64,000 nucleotides of DNA from CAZQHK01 sp964593455 (GTDB lineage Bacteria > Muiribacteriota > CAYSPT01): NCBI GenBank assembly GCA_964593455.1, contig CAZQHK010000027.1:1-64000 (forward strand). The letters run 5' to 3'. This document shows, one piece after another, positions 34,735 through 43,288 of the stretch. The position numbers and the translations under genes were made by a program. The notes below the pieces were generated by a model. It was not told the origin of the DNA, ran no database searches, and was given only the letters and a program-made list of their open reading frames with translations. Every line of letters starts with the position of its first letter. Position 1 is the stretch's first letter.

Positions 34735-35423
34735 GAAAACGTGCTTCTTCTGCCGGATTCACGCTCATCGAGCTGGTGGTGGCCATGGCTGTCGTCACCC
34801 TGGTGATCGTGGTGGCCTTCAACCTCTTTATAGGGGGGACGAAAGAGTCTACTGTCATGATAGACAAGATGGCTGCCCAGCAGGAGACGCGCCTGGCTTT
34901 CCGCAGGATGTGCGACGAGATCAAGATGGGCCGGAAGCTGGTACTTGTGGAGAACGCATTGCCCTTTCGACCGAGTGATTACCGGTACGACAAGAATAAT
35001 GAGAGCAAACAGGTGCAGTACGGTCCTTCGGCCAACTTCATTTTTTTCGAGAACTTTGACGGCGACATCATTTCGTACTTTCTGTACACGATTCTCGACG
35101 AGGAAAAAAAGGTCGCGAATCGGGAACTGCGGCGGCTTAACGTATCCAGGAGGATGGAGAAAACCGACGAGCGCTCCCGGGTGGTGGCCACGGGAGTGGT
35201 CGCAAAAAATGAGAAACCTTCAATTTTTACTATTGCCAAAGCCTACCCCGGCAAACAGCTCTCCTCGGTCCTGGTAAAGTTGACCGTACGGGAATCCCAT
35301 AAACTGCCTGATAGAAGATCGTACTCCCTGATAACCAGCGTTTTTCTGCGCAACCTGGACCGGTCGGTTGAATTCGATTTCGATTCACTGGACGATCCGA
35401 ATATCGTCAACAAGGTCAATTGA
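34731..35423 (+). CDS. Type IV pilin-like minor pseudopilin (PilW/GspJ type)
   Basis: A 230-residue prepilin with cleavage at Gly9-Phe10 (SAGFTLIELVVAMAVV) and Glu at +5 (Glu14). The soluble part is long and beta-rich, as expected for PilW/GspJ minor pilins. Its ATG overlaps the stop of the previous gene. It is followed by the large pseudopilin-propeller gene, so the three together resemble the minor-pilin priming complex of type IV pili or type II secretion. Confidence 0.83.
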   Translation: MRKRASSAGFTLIELVVAMAVVTLVIVVAFNLFIGGTKESTVMIDKMAAQQETRLAFRRMCDEIKMGRKLVLVENALPFRPSDYRYDKNNESKQVQYGPSANFIFFENFDGDIISYFLYTILDEEKKVANRELRRLNVSRRMEKTDERSRVVATGVVAKNEKPSIFTIAKAYPGKQLSSVLVKLTVRESHKLPDRRSYSLITSVFLRNLDRSVEFDFDSLDDPNIVNKVN

Positions 35424-35450
35424 CCCGGAATGTGAGGCCGTGAGACAGAG

Positions 35451-38450
35451 ATGAACACGAGGAGGAAGGCGGGCGGGACCGGAGCAAACGGGCGGCGCGG
35501 CATTGCTCTGGTCCTGGTAGTTGTTTTCATGCTGATCCTGTTTCTCCTGTTTTCCACCGCTCTCTTCTTTTTCAAGCAGGGAACCAAGCAACTGGCGGTG
35601 GTTATCGACGAGACCGTGCTCATTAATGCGTGCGACGCGGTGATTACCAACGCGGTAAATAAGCTCAAGAACGGTTTGTGGGAGGACCGTTACTATAAAG
35701 CGGAACCGGGCGATAGCGGAGCGGACTCTACCTCACCCGCAGGAGATGAGGATCGGGGGGTTCTGACCGACAGTGCCCTGGTGGACAAAAACTACAATGT
35801 CGACTGGTACTATTACGTGGGTGATGTGACAGACGATCAGGACCGGATTATCCCCAACACGGCCCAGCTTTTCGTGTACGTCTCCTGTTCGCAAAGGAAG
35901 ATCGCCCGGGCGGTCCACTGCACGATTCTCTTTCGGCCGCTGATGTGCAGAGCGACCTACCAGCGGGAGAGCCTGGTTGTAACCAACTACTTTGTCCTTC
36001 CCGCCGACTGGCACAAAGAGGAACCCGATCCGGAGACAGCTCCTCTGAAGCTCAAAGAGAGAGCGGACGAGCGTCTTCAGAAAGCCCGGGTAAACCGGCT
36101 GGAGAAGCGCGGCCTGGCCAGGGTGATAGAAAAACAGATCAATGTAATCACTTTGCCCGGGAGTGAAATACGATCGAACCCGGGGATGATCTATAATATC
36201 CAGACCGTCTTGAACCTGGGTAGCGGAGAACTTCAGGGAGAAACCGCCATTGCTGAGCAAATCGAGAAGGCCAGGGAAACGTTCCGGGAGTTCCGAATCG
36301 CCAGTTACAATAGCATTCCTATGCCAAACGTTCCGGTTCCGGATCTTTTCATCGATTACGATATAGCCATAACCGAGGTAATCAAGGCGGTGCAGACCGC
36401 TTTCGCCATCAACTCTGGTAACCTTCCACGATATTTATTCCTGCTGGGGAACCTGTTCATGGCCAAGGGCGACGTCACCGGCAATGTTCTCCAACTCGAC
36501 GGGACCGTCCTGCCAGATGAGGTCGTCGAGGTAAAGAGCATCAGAGAAGATCTGGGAAAGCTCCTGCCATGGCCTCCCGGTGACCTGGTGCTGGACGATT
36601 ACGAGACCATCAAGAACGACAAGATCAAGCTTTACCGGAGGGCGGAAAGTTGCTTCTACTCGATAATCCAGGCGCCGGAAAAAACTGAAGCGCACAGTCC
36701 TGCCAGCTACCTGAAACTGGTGCAGGTGGAACAAAAACTTGCTTTCGACAACGGGAAATATCTTGCGAAGAAGGGTGTTGATAAAGTTATAGATGTGATG
36801 CTCGAAGAGGCTTTAGGGGGACCCGCTTCTTCCTCTATCCATTTAGACCGGCCTTTCGACCGTGAAGACATGCGAATGGATCCGGAAATCATCAAATATT
36901 TCAAGGCTGAAGAGATTGAGGAAGATTTGCTTGAAAACTTCGAAATCGGAGACATGGACGGCGAAAAAGAGTTGATTGACTTTGAACCGCTTTTCCTGCA
37001 ACATCCCGAAAATCTTTTCAACATCACCCCTGATACTCATTTTGTCAAAGAAACCGCCTATTCTCCGTGCGGAGGCCGGACCCTGTTTACCGTGAGGAGA
37101 GGCCAGGAATTCGGACAAGATTACATTTATGTTATGGATACCCGGGGCGGCGGCAAAGCAGTAAGTATCTATAAATCGTATCTTGATAAAATCTGGGGTG
37201 TCGCTTTTTCCCCGGACGGCTCTAAAGTACTCTTTACGGCTGGACCCAACTTTCATGAAAGAAAACTTTATTTCATTAACTCCGACGGGACCGGTACCTT
37301 GAAGATGGTTGATCTTGGAGAATTCATACGCACCAAGTACTTTCCATGCTGGTCGCCTGATTCGACCAGGATAGCCTTTACCACCGAAAATTCTGCGAAT
37401 AAAATTGATACACTCCGGCTTTGCTACGCAAACACCGACCCCAATATCATTCTCCCAAACTGCGTTCCTCTTGATGATAAAATGGATGCTGTCGACACGA
37501 CACCATGCTATTCCCCGGATGGCTCTAAGATCTTTTATTCTTACGTGGACAGTGTCAAATTCTTCAGTTTGACGGTATGGGACAAGCGGGTTGGTATCCG
37601 TACCATTGAAGCAAAACCTGGCGGCCGCGCAAAAAATATAGGCAGTGTGGGCAATGTGGTTATCTCCTCTATTTTTAGCTTTTTTACCAAAGAGAAAAGA
37701 GCTTTTAAATCAAACGTATGTTATCTCAAACCAGTTAAATGGTTTTGGGGAATCGGAGGAAAACACGAACGGATCGCTTTCTGTTTGAACAAGACCAAAA
37801 CGGACCAGGGGGAGGACATCGAGTTTTCTGAAGTCTGTATGTTCACCCTAAGCGGTTCCTGGTTTAGTTTCGCCAGCGGGCTCCTGGATCCACTAATGTC
37901 CAATTTCACCTATCTGACTACCGACAAGAAACCGAAGGATCATCTTATCTGGAATGCCGCCGCCGACCGGGTTTTCTTTCAGACTTCTGAAATAAACGCT
38001 GAAGGTAATGAAGAATTATTCTACCGTCAGGTAAAAGTGGATGGTAAATCAGAAAAGATACAAGTAAGGATACCGGTAGGCTTCTATCGGCCCGCCCCTG
38101 GACCGTACAATACCGATGACCTGGCTTTCGTCTGGAAATCAATGGCTCTTCCACCCAAGATCGAAATACCTCCGGATGACCAGTACGATCCCGATCTCCC
38201 GGATCTTCCCCCGGGCCTCAAGGATCAGTTGGATGATCCAGACAATCCGGATGATCCGGACAATCCGGACGACCCTGATCTCCCCTACATCCCTCCGGAC
38301 ATTATTGATGATCCGGACGACCCTGATCTCCCCTACATCCCTCCGGACGATCCCGATCTTCCGGACATCCCTCCGGATGTCATTGATGATCCCGATCTGC
38401 CTGACGACGATGTCATCCAGATCGATCCGGATGACCCCAACACTATGTAG
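35451..38450 (+). CDS. Pseudopilin (PilX/GspK-like) fused to a TolB-like propeller
   Basis: A 999-residue protein. It begins with a prepilin signature (Gly17-Ile18 in RRGIALVLVVVFMLIL), lacking Glu at +5 as in PilX/GspK. The next 400 residues form a large, mainly alpha/beta ectodomain. Residues about 520-850 contain PD40/TolB-like propeller repeats, for example AFSPDGSKVLFTAG and CYSPDGSKIFYSYV, separated by 40-60 residues. The C-terminal 80 residues are built from Asp/Pro-rich repeats (DDPDNPDDPDNP, DLPYIPPD), visible as repeated DNA too. PilX plus a surface propeller recalls the PilY1/PilX adhesin pair, here in a single chain. A palindromic repeat starts 5 bp after the stop. Confidence 0.8.
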   Translation: MNTRRKAGGTGANGRRGIALVLVVVFMLILFLLFSTALFFFKQGTKQLAVVIDETVLINACDAVITNAVNKLKNGLWEDRYYKAEPGDSGADSTSPAGDEDRGVLTDSALVDKNYNVDWYYYVGDVTDDQDRIIPNTAQLFVYVSCSQRKIARAVHCTILFRPLMCRATYQRESLVVTNYFVLPADWHKEEPDPETAPLKLKERADERLQKARVNRLEKRGLARVIEKQINVITLPGSEIRSNPGMIYNIQTVLNLGSGELQGETAIAEQIEKARETFREFRIASYNSIPMPNVPVPDLFIDYDIAITEVIKAVQTAFAINSGNLPRYLFLLGNLFMAKGDVTGNVLQLDGTVLPDEVVEVKSIREDLGKLLPWPPGDLVLDDYETIKNDKIKLYRRAESCFYSIIQAPEKTEAHSPASYLKLVQVEQKLAFDNGKYLAKKGVDKVIDVMLEEALGGPASSSIHLDRPFDREDMRMDPEIIKYFKAEEIEEDLLENFEIGDMDGEKELIDFEPLFLQHPENLFNITPDTHFVKETAYSPCGGRTLFTVRRGQEFGQDYIYVMDTRGGGKAVSIYKSYLDKIWGVAFSPDGSKVLFTAGPNFHERKLYFINSDGTGTLKMVDLGEFIRTKYFPCWSPDSTRIAFTTENSANKIDTLRLCYANTDPNIILPNCVPLDDKMDAVDTTPCYSPDGSKIFYSYVDSVKFFSLTVWDKRVGIRTIEAKPGGRAKNIGSVGNVVISSIFSFFTKEKRAFKSNVCYLKPVKWFWGIGGKHERIAFCLNKTKTDQGEDIEFSEVCMFTLSGSWFSFASGLLDPLMSNFTYLTTDKKPKDHLIWNAAADRVFFQTSEINAEGNEELFYRQVKVDGKSEKIQVRIPVGFYRPAPGPYNTDDLAFVWKSMALPPKIEIPPDDQYDPDLPDLPPGLKDQLDDPDNPDDPDNPDDPDLPYIPPDIIDDPDDPDLPYIPPDDPDLPDIPPDVIDDPDLPDDDVIQIDPDDPNTM

Positions 38451-38455
38451 CGTAA

Positions 38456-38631
38456 CCCGGAAAATGCAGTAACCTTCTACTACGGCTCGAAAACATTCAC
38501 AGCTACTGCGTTAAGCTCGGTCAGCCATCCTCACTGTAATGTCGATTACACCTCCGGATGGTTTCGGTCGCTTGCCTTGTATCTGAGAATGTTTTCGTCG
38601 CCTCGTGACGAAGGCAACTGCATTTTTCGGG
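38456..38631 (-). repeat. Palindromic repeat, copy E (176 bp)
   Basis: The ends are CCCGGAAAATGCAGT and ACTGCATTTTTCGGG. The central hairpin has TGTAAT/ATTACA with outer arms CCATCC/GGATGG. It starts 5 bp after the pseudopilin stop and ends directly before the stop codon of the convergent amylase gene, so it fills the whole space between them. Aligned on the minus strand it shares ACAAGGC, CGACCGA and ACGCAGTAG with the other copies. Confidence 0.75.
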
Positions 38632-41130
38632 TCATTCAGGAGATAGAATGGATACGCTTCTGGGTGGCAGCGTTATCGAGATTTGATTTTTTCCCGCCCG
38701 GTCGCGTCGATCAGTGATAAGGTCCCGGTAGCATTTGTTCACAGGGAAACCCGGTGGTGCGGGCAGGTTTAGATATCGCGTTTGCTCTCCCCGGTTAAGC
38801 GCCACGATCAGGCGGTCACCAAAAGAGTACCGGGCAAAGACCAGCACATTCTCCGAAGCCATAATCGGCAGCCGTCCTTCCGAGGTGAGCGCCGGGTGTG
38901 TTTTCCTGAGATGGCACAGTTTTGAGACGAACTCGGCCGTCTCTTGCTCCAGGCGCGACCGCCGGCCGTCAAACCGCATGGGCCGCCGGTTGTCGGGATC
39001 GCCGGCGCCGCTCATCCCATACTCGTCGCCGTAATAGATAAGCGGATATCCAGGCAGGGACATGATCAAGCCAAAGGCCGCCTGAAGCCGCTCGTAGGTT
39101 TCCTGTTTATCAACTCTCGGCGGCTGCCGCCAACCGGTTTCCTTTTCATCCTCATCCGCGTGTATGTCCCCGTCGGCGTAGGCCGTGAACCGCGCGAAAT
39201 CGTGGTTGCCCAGAAGCGGCGACATGGCGTTTCCAGACGGGAAAATCGTCTCGGAAAGACGGACGGCGCTCTCCAGGTCCGCCATGGAACCGCGGTTTAG
39301 GGCCAGGACGTTTCGGAGGGCGAAATAGAGCGGGAAATCGAACTGGCCGTCCAGGCAGTCGGTTCCGAGAAACCGGTTGATTTCGTTGCGGCCGGAGATC
39401 GTCTCTCCGATCATCAAAAAACCTGGATACCGATCTTTCAAGGCTATTCTCAGGTCTTCCCAGAAGATCCGAGGTATGTGTTTGACGGCGTCGAGTCTGA
39501 AACCGTCCACCCCGGTCTGCTCGATCCACCAGAGAGCGTTCTCGATCATGAACGACCGGGCTTCTTTGTTGGGATAATAATCAAACGAGGGGAGAAAAAC
39601 GTCGAACCAGGTGGTCAAAGGATGGCTGTCGAAGCGCCGGATGTTTTGGCTGCCGTCGGGCAGCGTGATGGGCACGAACCAATTGGGAACTTGTTCGAGC
39701 AGAAGGGATTTTTCGTGAACGTGGTTGAAAACGGCGTCGAACATTACCTTGAGACCGTGTCGGTGGGCGGTTGTCACCAATGTTTTGAGTTCAATCATGG
39801 TTCCGAACCGCGGTTCGGGCCGGCTCAGATCAACAGGCCAGTAGCCGTGGTAACCGGAAAACTTACGGTGTGGAGGCAGGGAGTCCCTGAAGGCCCGGTC
39901 CGGTCCGGCGGCTACCGGGGATATCCAGAGCCACTCGACTCCGAGCCGGTTGAAATATCCGTCCTCGATAGACTGCTGCAGACCGGAAAAATCACCGCCC
40001 TGAAAATTGGCTATCCAGGCGAGTTCAGGATCGATAACCGGGTTATTGTTCTCCCGGTTTCCGTCGCGGAACCTGTCGGTCATGGCGAAATAAAGCACCC
40101 GTGATCCCCTGTCTAGAGCATCGGGAGTATCTCTCCAGCGGTAGTTGGTATACGGCAGACCAGGTGGCAGAGCCGCGACCAGGTTAAACGGGACCTCCTT
40201 TTTATCCTGGCTACCATACATGATTTCAACACGCCACCTGCTGTCGGTAAGGGTGGTTGTCGTGACACAGGATGATGGCAGAAAACGTCCGCCGCCGTAA
40301 ACTCTAATCCAGGGTGATTTTTTTTCCGGTAAGATTGCATTATCGACTGCTTTGTGAGGAGAACGGTCTTCATGAATGACCAGCAGGCTGGCCTGGTATT
40401 CCCAGCTGTCATCGTGACGCCGCCACCGGCTCTCAAGGGGTAGCACGATGAGCTTTCCGCCGGCCGTTCCGGCTTCAATAAGACTGTTTTTTCCGTCGAA
40501 CCCGTCATCGACCGAGACCGGGTTGGAGGGGTCCGGAATCCACCGGCCGTCCACGACCAGTTTATACGGGTAGGATCCGGGGGGCAGGGGGAGCACAGTG
40601 GCGAATTCACCGGTGGCCGGATCGTATGTAAGGGGTGAAGCGGCGGCGTCCCAGCTGTTGAAGCTGCCGGCCATGCTGACGGTAGCGTTGGGTGTAGCAG
40701 CTATAGAGTTTGCCGGTACCCTGACGGGAACTCCTGTTTTACCCGGCAAGACCAGCACCACCAGGGAAGCGGAGATAGGTTTTTCGGGGATTTCTCTAGC
40801 AATTACGGTGATCTCCCTGAGGCCGGAGACCGTATCCGCTGGTTTCACGATAACCGTACCGATATCGATATGTGCCTGGCAATCGGGTGGTGATAAAACC
40901 TGGTACCTGACTGGTGAGTCAGCATTCTTCCTGATAGTGTAGGGGGCAAGGTTTAGCTCAGCCTGCCCGCCGGCGGTGGCTGTTACCACCGGGAACGGCT
41001 GCAGGTACGGCCGGTCAGAGCTTACGAAATCTGCGGCCGCACCCCCTGGTGCCGTCGTCAGGACAATGCTCTCGATTATCACTGCAAAAAGCAGTACGGT
41101 AAATCGCTTTACCGTGTGTGCTGTTACCAC
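38632..41130 (-). CDS. Secreted GH13 alpha-amylase family glycosidase
   Basis: An 832-residue exported enzyme. A signal peptide (1-32, ending PGGAAA) is followed by beta-rich N-terminal domains, including a CBM48-like/E-set starch-binding region (about 140-220, AGSFNSWDAAASPLTYD and WIPDPSN). The catalytic (beta/alpha)8 barrel (about 340-740) has the four conserved regions: DAVFNH (465-470), GFRLDAVKH with nucleophile Asp547, GETI with acid/base Glu576, and LGNHD with Asp644. The final region is a beta domain (LNLPAPPGFPV). It should hydrolyse alpha-1,4-glucans in the periplasm or outside the cell. Its stop codon touches palindromic repeat E. An 18-bp dyad lies in its 5' region. Confidence 0.9.
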   Translation of the reverse strand: MVTAHTVKRFTVLLFAVIIESIVLTTAPGGAAADFVSSDRPYLQPFPVVTATAGGQAELNLAPYTIRKNADSPVRYQVLSPPDCQAHIDIGTVIVKPADTVSGLREITVIAREIPEKPISASLVVLVLPGKTGVPVRVPANSIAATPNATVSMAGSFNSWDAAASPLTYDPATGEFATVLPLPPGSYPYKLVVDGRWIPDPSNPVSVDDGFDGKNSLIEAGTAGGKLIVLPLESRWRRHDDSWEYQASLLVIHEDRSPHKAVDNAILPEKKSPWIRVYGGGRFLPSSCVTTTTLTDSRWRVEIMYGSQDKKEVPFNLVAALPPGLPYTNYRWRDTPDALDRGSRVLYFAMTDRFRDGNRENNNPVIDPELAWIANFQGGDFSGLQQSIEDGYFNRLGVEWLWISPVAAGPDRAFRDSLPPHRKFSGYHGYWPVDLSRPEPRFGTMIELKTLVTTAHRHGLKVMFDAVFNHVHEKSLLLEQVPNWFVPITLPDGSQNIRRFDSHPLTTWFDVFLPSFDYYPNKEARSFMIENALWWIEQTGVDGFRLDAVKHIPRIFWEDLRIALKDRYPGFLMIGETISGRNEINRFLGTDCLDGQFDFPLYFALRNVLALNRGSMADLESAVRLSETIFPSGNAMSPLLGNHDFARFTAYADGDIHADEDEKETGWRQPPRVDKQETYERLQAAFGLIMSLPGYPLIYYGDEYGMSGAGDPDNRRPMRFDGRRSRLEQETAEFVSKLCHLRKTHPALTSEGRLPIMASENVLVFARYSFGDRLIVALNRGEQTRYLNLPAPPGFPVNKCYRDLITDRRDRAGKNQISITLPPRSVSILSPE

Positions 41131-41551
41131 GTGTTATCACTCCCCGACATACATACGAGTATGTAAGTAAATTCTATTCCAGCTCTATTCACGTGTCAAA
41201 CGAAGTTAGGAAGTAGGGGGCAGGCTTAACGTTTAAACATTTGGTCTAATGAAACCTGATAATAATGCGATGGAGATTAAAGAGGTTTGAGATCTGTAAG
41301 AATTCACTTCAATCTCATTTTATACTTTCCTTATCTACACCTACTATTCAGAGGGCGGGAGGAAAGGTGTCATCAAGAGATGGACATTGTAGTGGGAAGA
41401 GAGATGCTGGATTGGGATAACCGATCCCTCAAGCAAGAAGAGTGGAAAGTGAGGTTGGAGATTTAAGAGATTGAGATAGTGTATGTGCGATACTCAATAG
41501 CGTTGTGTTGTATAATTGTCGGACAGGAAAATGGGACTCTGTTTTTATTAG
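41131..41551. other. Intergenic region upstream of the amylase gene
   Basis: About 420 bp between the amylase gene (leftward) and palindromic repeat B. It holds the dyad at 41147-41164 and presumably the amylase promoter. The rest is AT-rich and without recognisable features. Confidence 0.4.
41147..41164. promoter_or_regulatory. Inverted repeat before the amylase gene
   Basis: ACATACATACGAGTATGT has 6-bp arms (ACATAC/GTATGT) around a 6-nt centre and starts 17 bp upstream of the amylase ATG. It could be a sugar-responsive repressor site or an mRNA hairpin near the ribosome site; no known operator consensus fits. Confidence 0.3.
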
Positions 41552-41726
41552 CCCGAATAATTCACGAATCTTCGTCGCGAGGTGGAGTAAATGGCCGCAA
41601 ATACAAGGCGCGTGCAGGAAAATGCACGGAGTCGTACCGGTCGGTACGATGAGTACATTTTTCAAGCGCAACACAGTAGGTGTGGTCATTTACGAGCCGT
41701 AGCAGATTATTTGTGAATTATTCGGG
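41552..41726 (+). repeat. Palindromic repeat, copy B (175 bp)
   Basis: The ends are CCCGAATAATTCAC and its exact reverse complement, flanked by TTAG on both sides (41548-41551, 41727-41730). The central hairpin is CGTACC/GGTACG. The right flank TTAG runs into the GAGG ribosome site of the methyltransferase gene that starts at 41740, so the element lies in that gene's leader. Confidence 0.78.
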
Positions 41727-41739
41727 TTAGGAGGAAAAC

Positions 41740-42519
41740 ATGACACACGAAGTTTACCGGCTTCCCTTGTATTACGATATCGCGTTTACCTGGGATGTCG
41801 GGCCTGAAATTGAATTTTTCGGGAAACTCTTCGATACATATGTCGAGCACCCCGTGAAACGGGTACTGGAACCAGCTTGCGGGACCGGGCGGTTTCTCGT
41901 TCGTTTCCCCGAATACGGATATGAGATTATCGGTTACGACCGTTCCCCGCACATGGCCGCTTACTCGATGGACCGGATTCGAGAGGTTGATCTGGATGGA
42001 ATGGCTTCGGTGTTTGTGGGTGATATGCGCTCTGCCCGGTTCAAGGAACCTTTTGATGCAGCTTTCAATTCCATAAACAGCATAGGATACTTGGTGTCGA
42101 ACGAGGAGATAGTGTCTCATTTACGAGTGATTGCAGATTCTATGAAACCGGGTGGAATATACATCGTGCACCTGGGGTGCGCCACGGAAAGCAGCGATGT
42201 CGGAGAACCTCAACTCTGGACGCATGAACGTGACGGCGTGCAGGTCACCATTACCTGGGGAGGAGAAGGGAAGGACTGGAAAAAAAAGCTCAGCCATCAG
42301 TTCTGCCGGATGGAAATAAACGACTGTGGCAAAAAACTGGAATTTCATGATCCGCACACGATGAGACTGTGGCTGTTTGAAGATTGGCTCAGTTGTATCA
42401 AATGTTCAGAACGGTTTGTATTGGAAGCCGTATACAACGAAGAGTACGAAAAAATTTCTCAGGGCACACCGATAACCGGTAGTTTGGGTAATCTCTACTA
42501 CGTGCTCAAGTCGGCATAG
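41740..42519 (+). CDS. Class I SAM-dependent methyltransferase
   Basis: A 259-residue soluble methyltransferase with SAM motif I VLEPACGTGRFLVRF, motif II IIGYDRSPHMAAYS, VFVGDMRSARF and DAAFNSINSIGYL. The C-terminal part forms the beta sheet common to this superfamily. GAGG lies 6 nt before the ATG, immediately after repeat B. It is flanked by repeats B and C and followed by a convergent zinc-ribbon gene. The substrate cannot be told from sequence; many small methyltransferases of this kind are of unknown target. Confidence 0.8.
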   Translation: MTHEVYRLPLYYDIAFTWDVGPEIEFFGKLFDTYVEHPVKRVLEPACGTGRFLVRFPEYGYEIIGYDRSPHMAAYSMDRIREVDLDGMASVFVGDMRSARFKEPFDAAFNSINSIGYLVSNEEIVSHLRVIADSMKPGGIYIVHLGCATESSDVGEPQLWTHERDGVQVTITWGGEGKDWKKKLSHQFCRMEINDCGKKLEFHDPHTMRLWLFEDWLSCIKCSERFVLEAVYNEEYEKISQGTPITGSLGNLYYVLKSA

Positions 42520-42546
42520 CACCCTGTACGGTGCTGTGTCTACGAG

Positions 42547-42725
42547 CCCACATATTTCACGAGTTTTCGTCGCGAGGACGCTAAGGCGCACGTAGCTACA
42601 AGGCGCGCGACCGAGCCTTCCGCAGTCGTATCCGTTGTGATACGTCGAGGATAGGCAACCGAGCGCAACGCCGTAGATGCGTGCGGATTCGTGGCCGCAG
42701 CAGAAAATTTTGTGAAATATGCGGG
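42547..42725 (+). repeat. Palindromic repeat, copy C (179 bp)
   Basis: The ends are CCCACATATTTCAC and GTGAAATATGCGGG (one mismatch). The central hairpin is CGTATC/GATACG with outer arms GCCTTCC/GGATAGGC. It aligns over its whole length with copy A (opposite orientation). It lies between the convergent methyltransferase and zinc-ribbon genes, and its right end touches the stop codon of the latter. Confidence 0.78.
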
Positions 42726-42965
42726 CTATATCTTTTGTGGTTTGCAGAGAAGCTCGGCCTGAACGGCGGTGCGGCCGCAGCTGTTGCAAATGAATGAGAG
42801 CTCCTTGACCTTGTCGTGGCACAGGTGTCGCTGGTTCAGGAGCAATGAACCGCACCAGTCACATTGGTTGTCTTCCAGTTTGACTGGTACGCACAGGTGT
42901 CCTTCCCGGCCGGTAGACTGGTTGCAGGTGGGGCAGGTAGAAGAGTTTTCACTCGTTGCTGTCAT
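42726..42965 (-). CDS. Small multi-cysteine zinc-ribbon protein
   Basis: A 79-residue soluble protein with three Cys-rich knuckles: CPTCNQ (11-14), CDWCGSLLLNQRHLC (35-49) and CNSCGRT (60-63), along with a His-containing GREGHLC. It looks like a stand-alone double zinc ribbon of the kind found at the termini of larger proteins. GGAGG precedes the start. It is convergent with the methyltransferase gene and bordered by palindromic repeats C and D. Function unknown. Confidence 0.7.
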   Translation of the reverse strand: MTATSENSSTCPTCNQSTGREGHLCVPVKLEDNQCDWCGSLLLNQRHLCHDKVKELSFICNSCGRTAVQAELLCKPQKI

Positions 42966-42999
42966 TGTTAAACCTCCATCATATACATTCTGTTGTTAA

Positions 43000-43174
43000 C
43001 CTGAATAATTCACAAATAATCTGCATCGGCTCGGAAATATCCACAGCTACTGTGTTGCGTTTGAAAAAGGTCCTCAATGTACCTGACGGTACACCTCCGG
43101 TCCTTTTTCTTCTCGCGCCTTGTATCTGCGGCCATTTTCTTCATCTCGCTACGATGATTCGTGAATTATTCAGG
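43000..43174 (-). repeat. Palindromic repeat, copy D (175 bp)
   Basis: The ends are CCTGAATAATTCAC and GTGAATTATTCAGG. The central hairpin is TGTACC/GGTACA with outer GGTCC/GGTCC-type arms. Flanks are TTAA on the left and TTAT on the right. On the minus strand it aligns with copy B, sharing the right-hand GCAGATTATTTGTGAATTAT segment. It lies between the divergent zinc-ribbon and diguanylate cyclase genes. Confidence 0.78.
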
Positions 43175-43288
43175 TTATGTTTTTCCCGGAGTTTGTATTG
43201 TACTGAGCCGGTCGGTGCTTGTCAAACAATGTTGTTGTTCAATTGTTATTTTGCCTGGACCAGAGCTTAATGCTATACTTTAAAGGAA

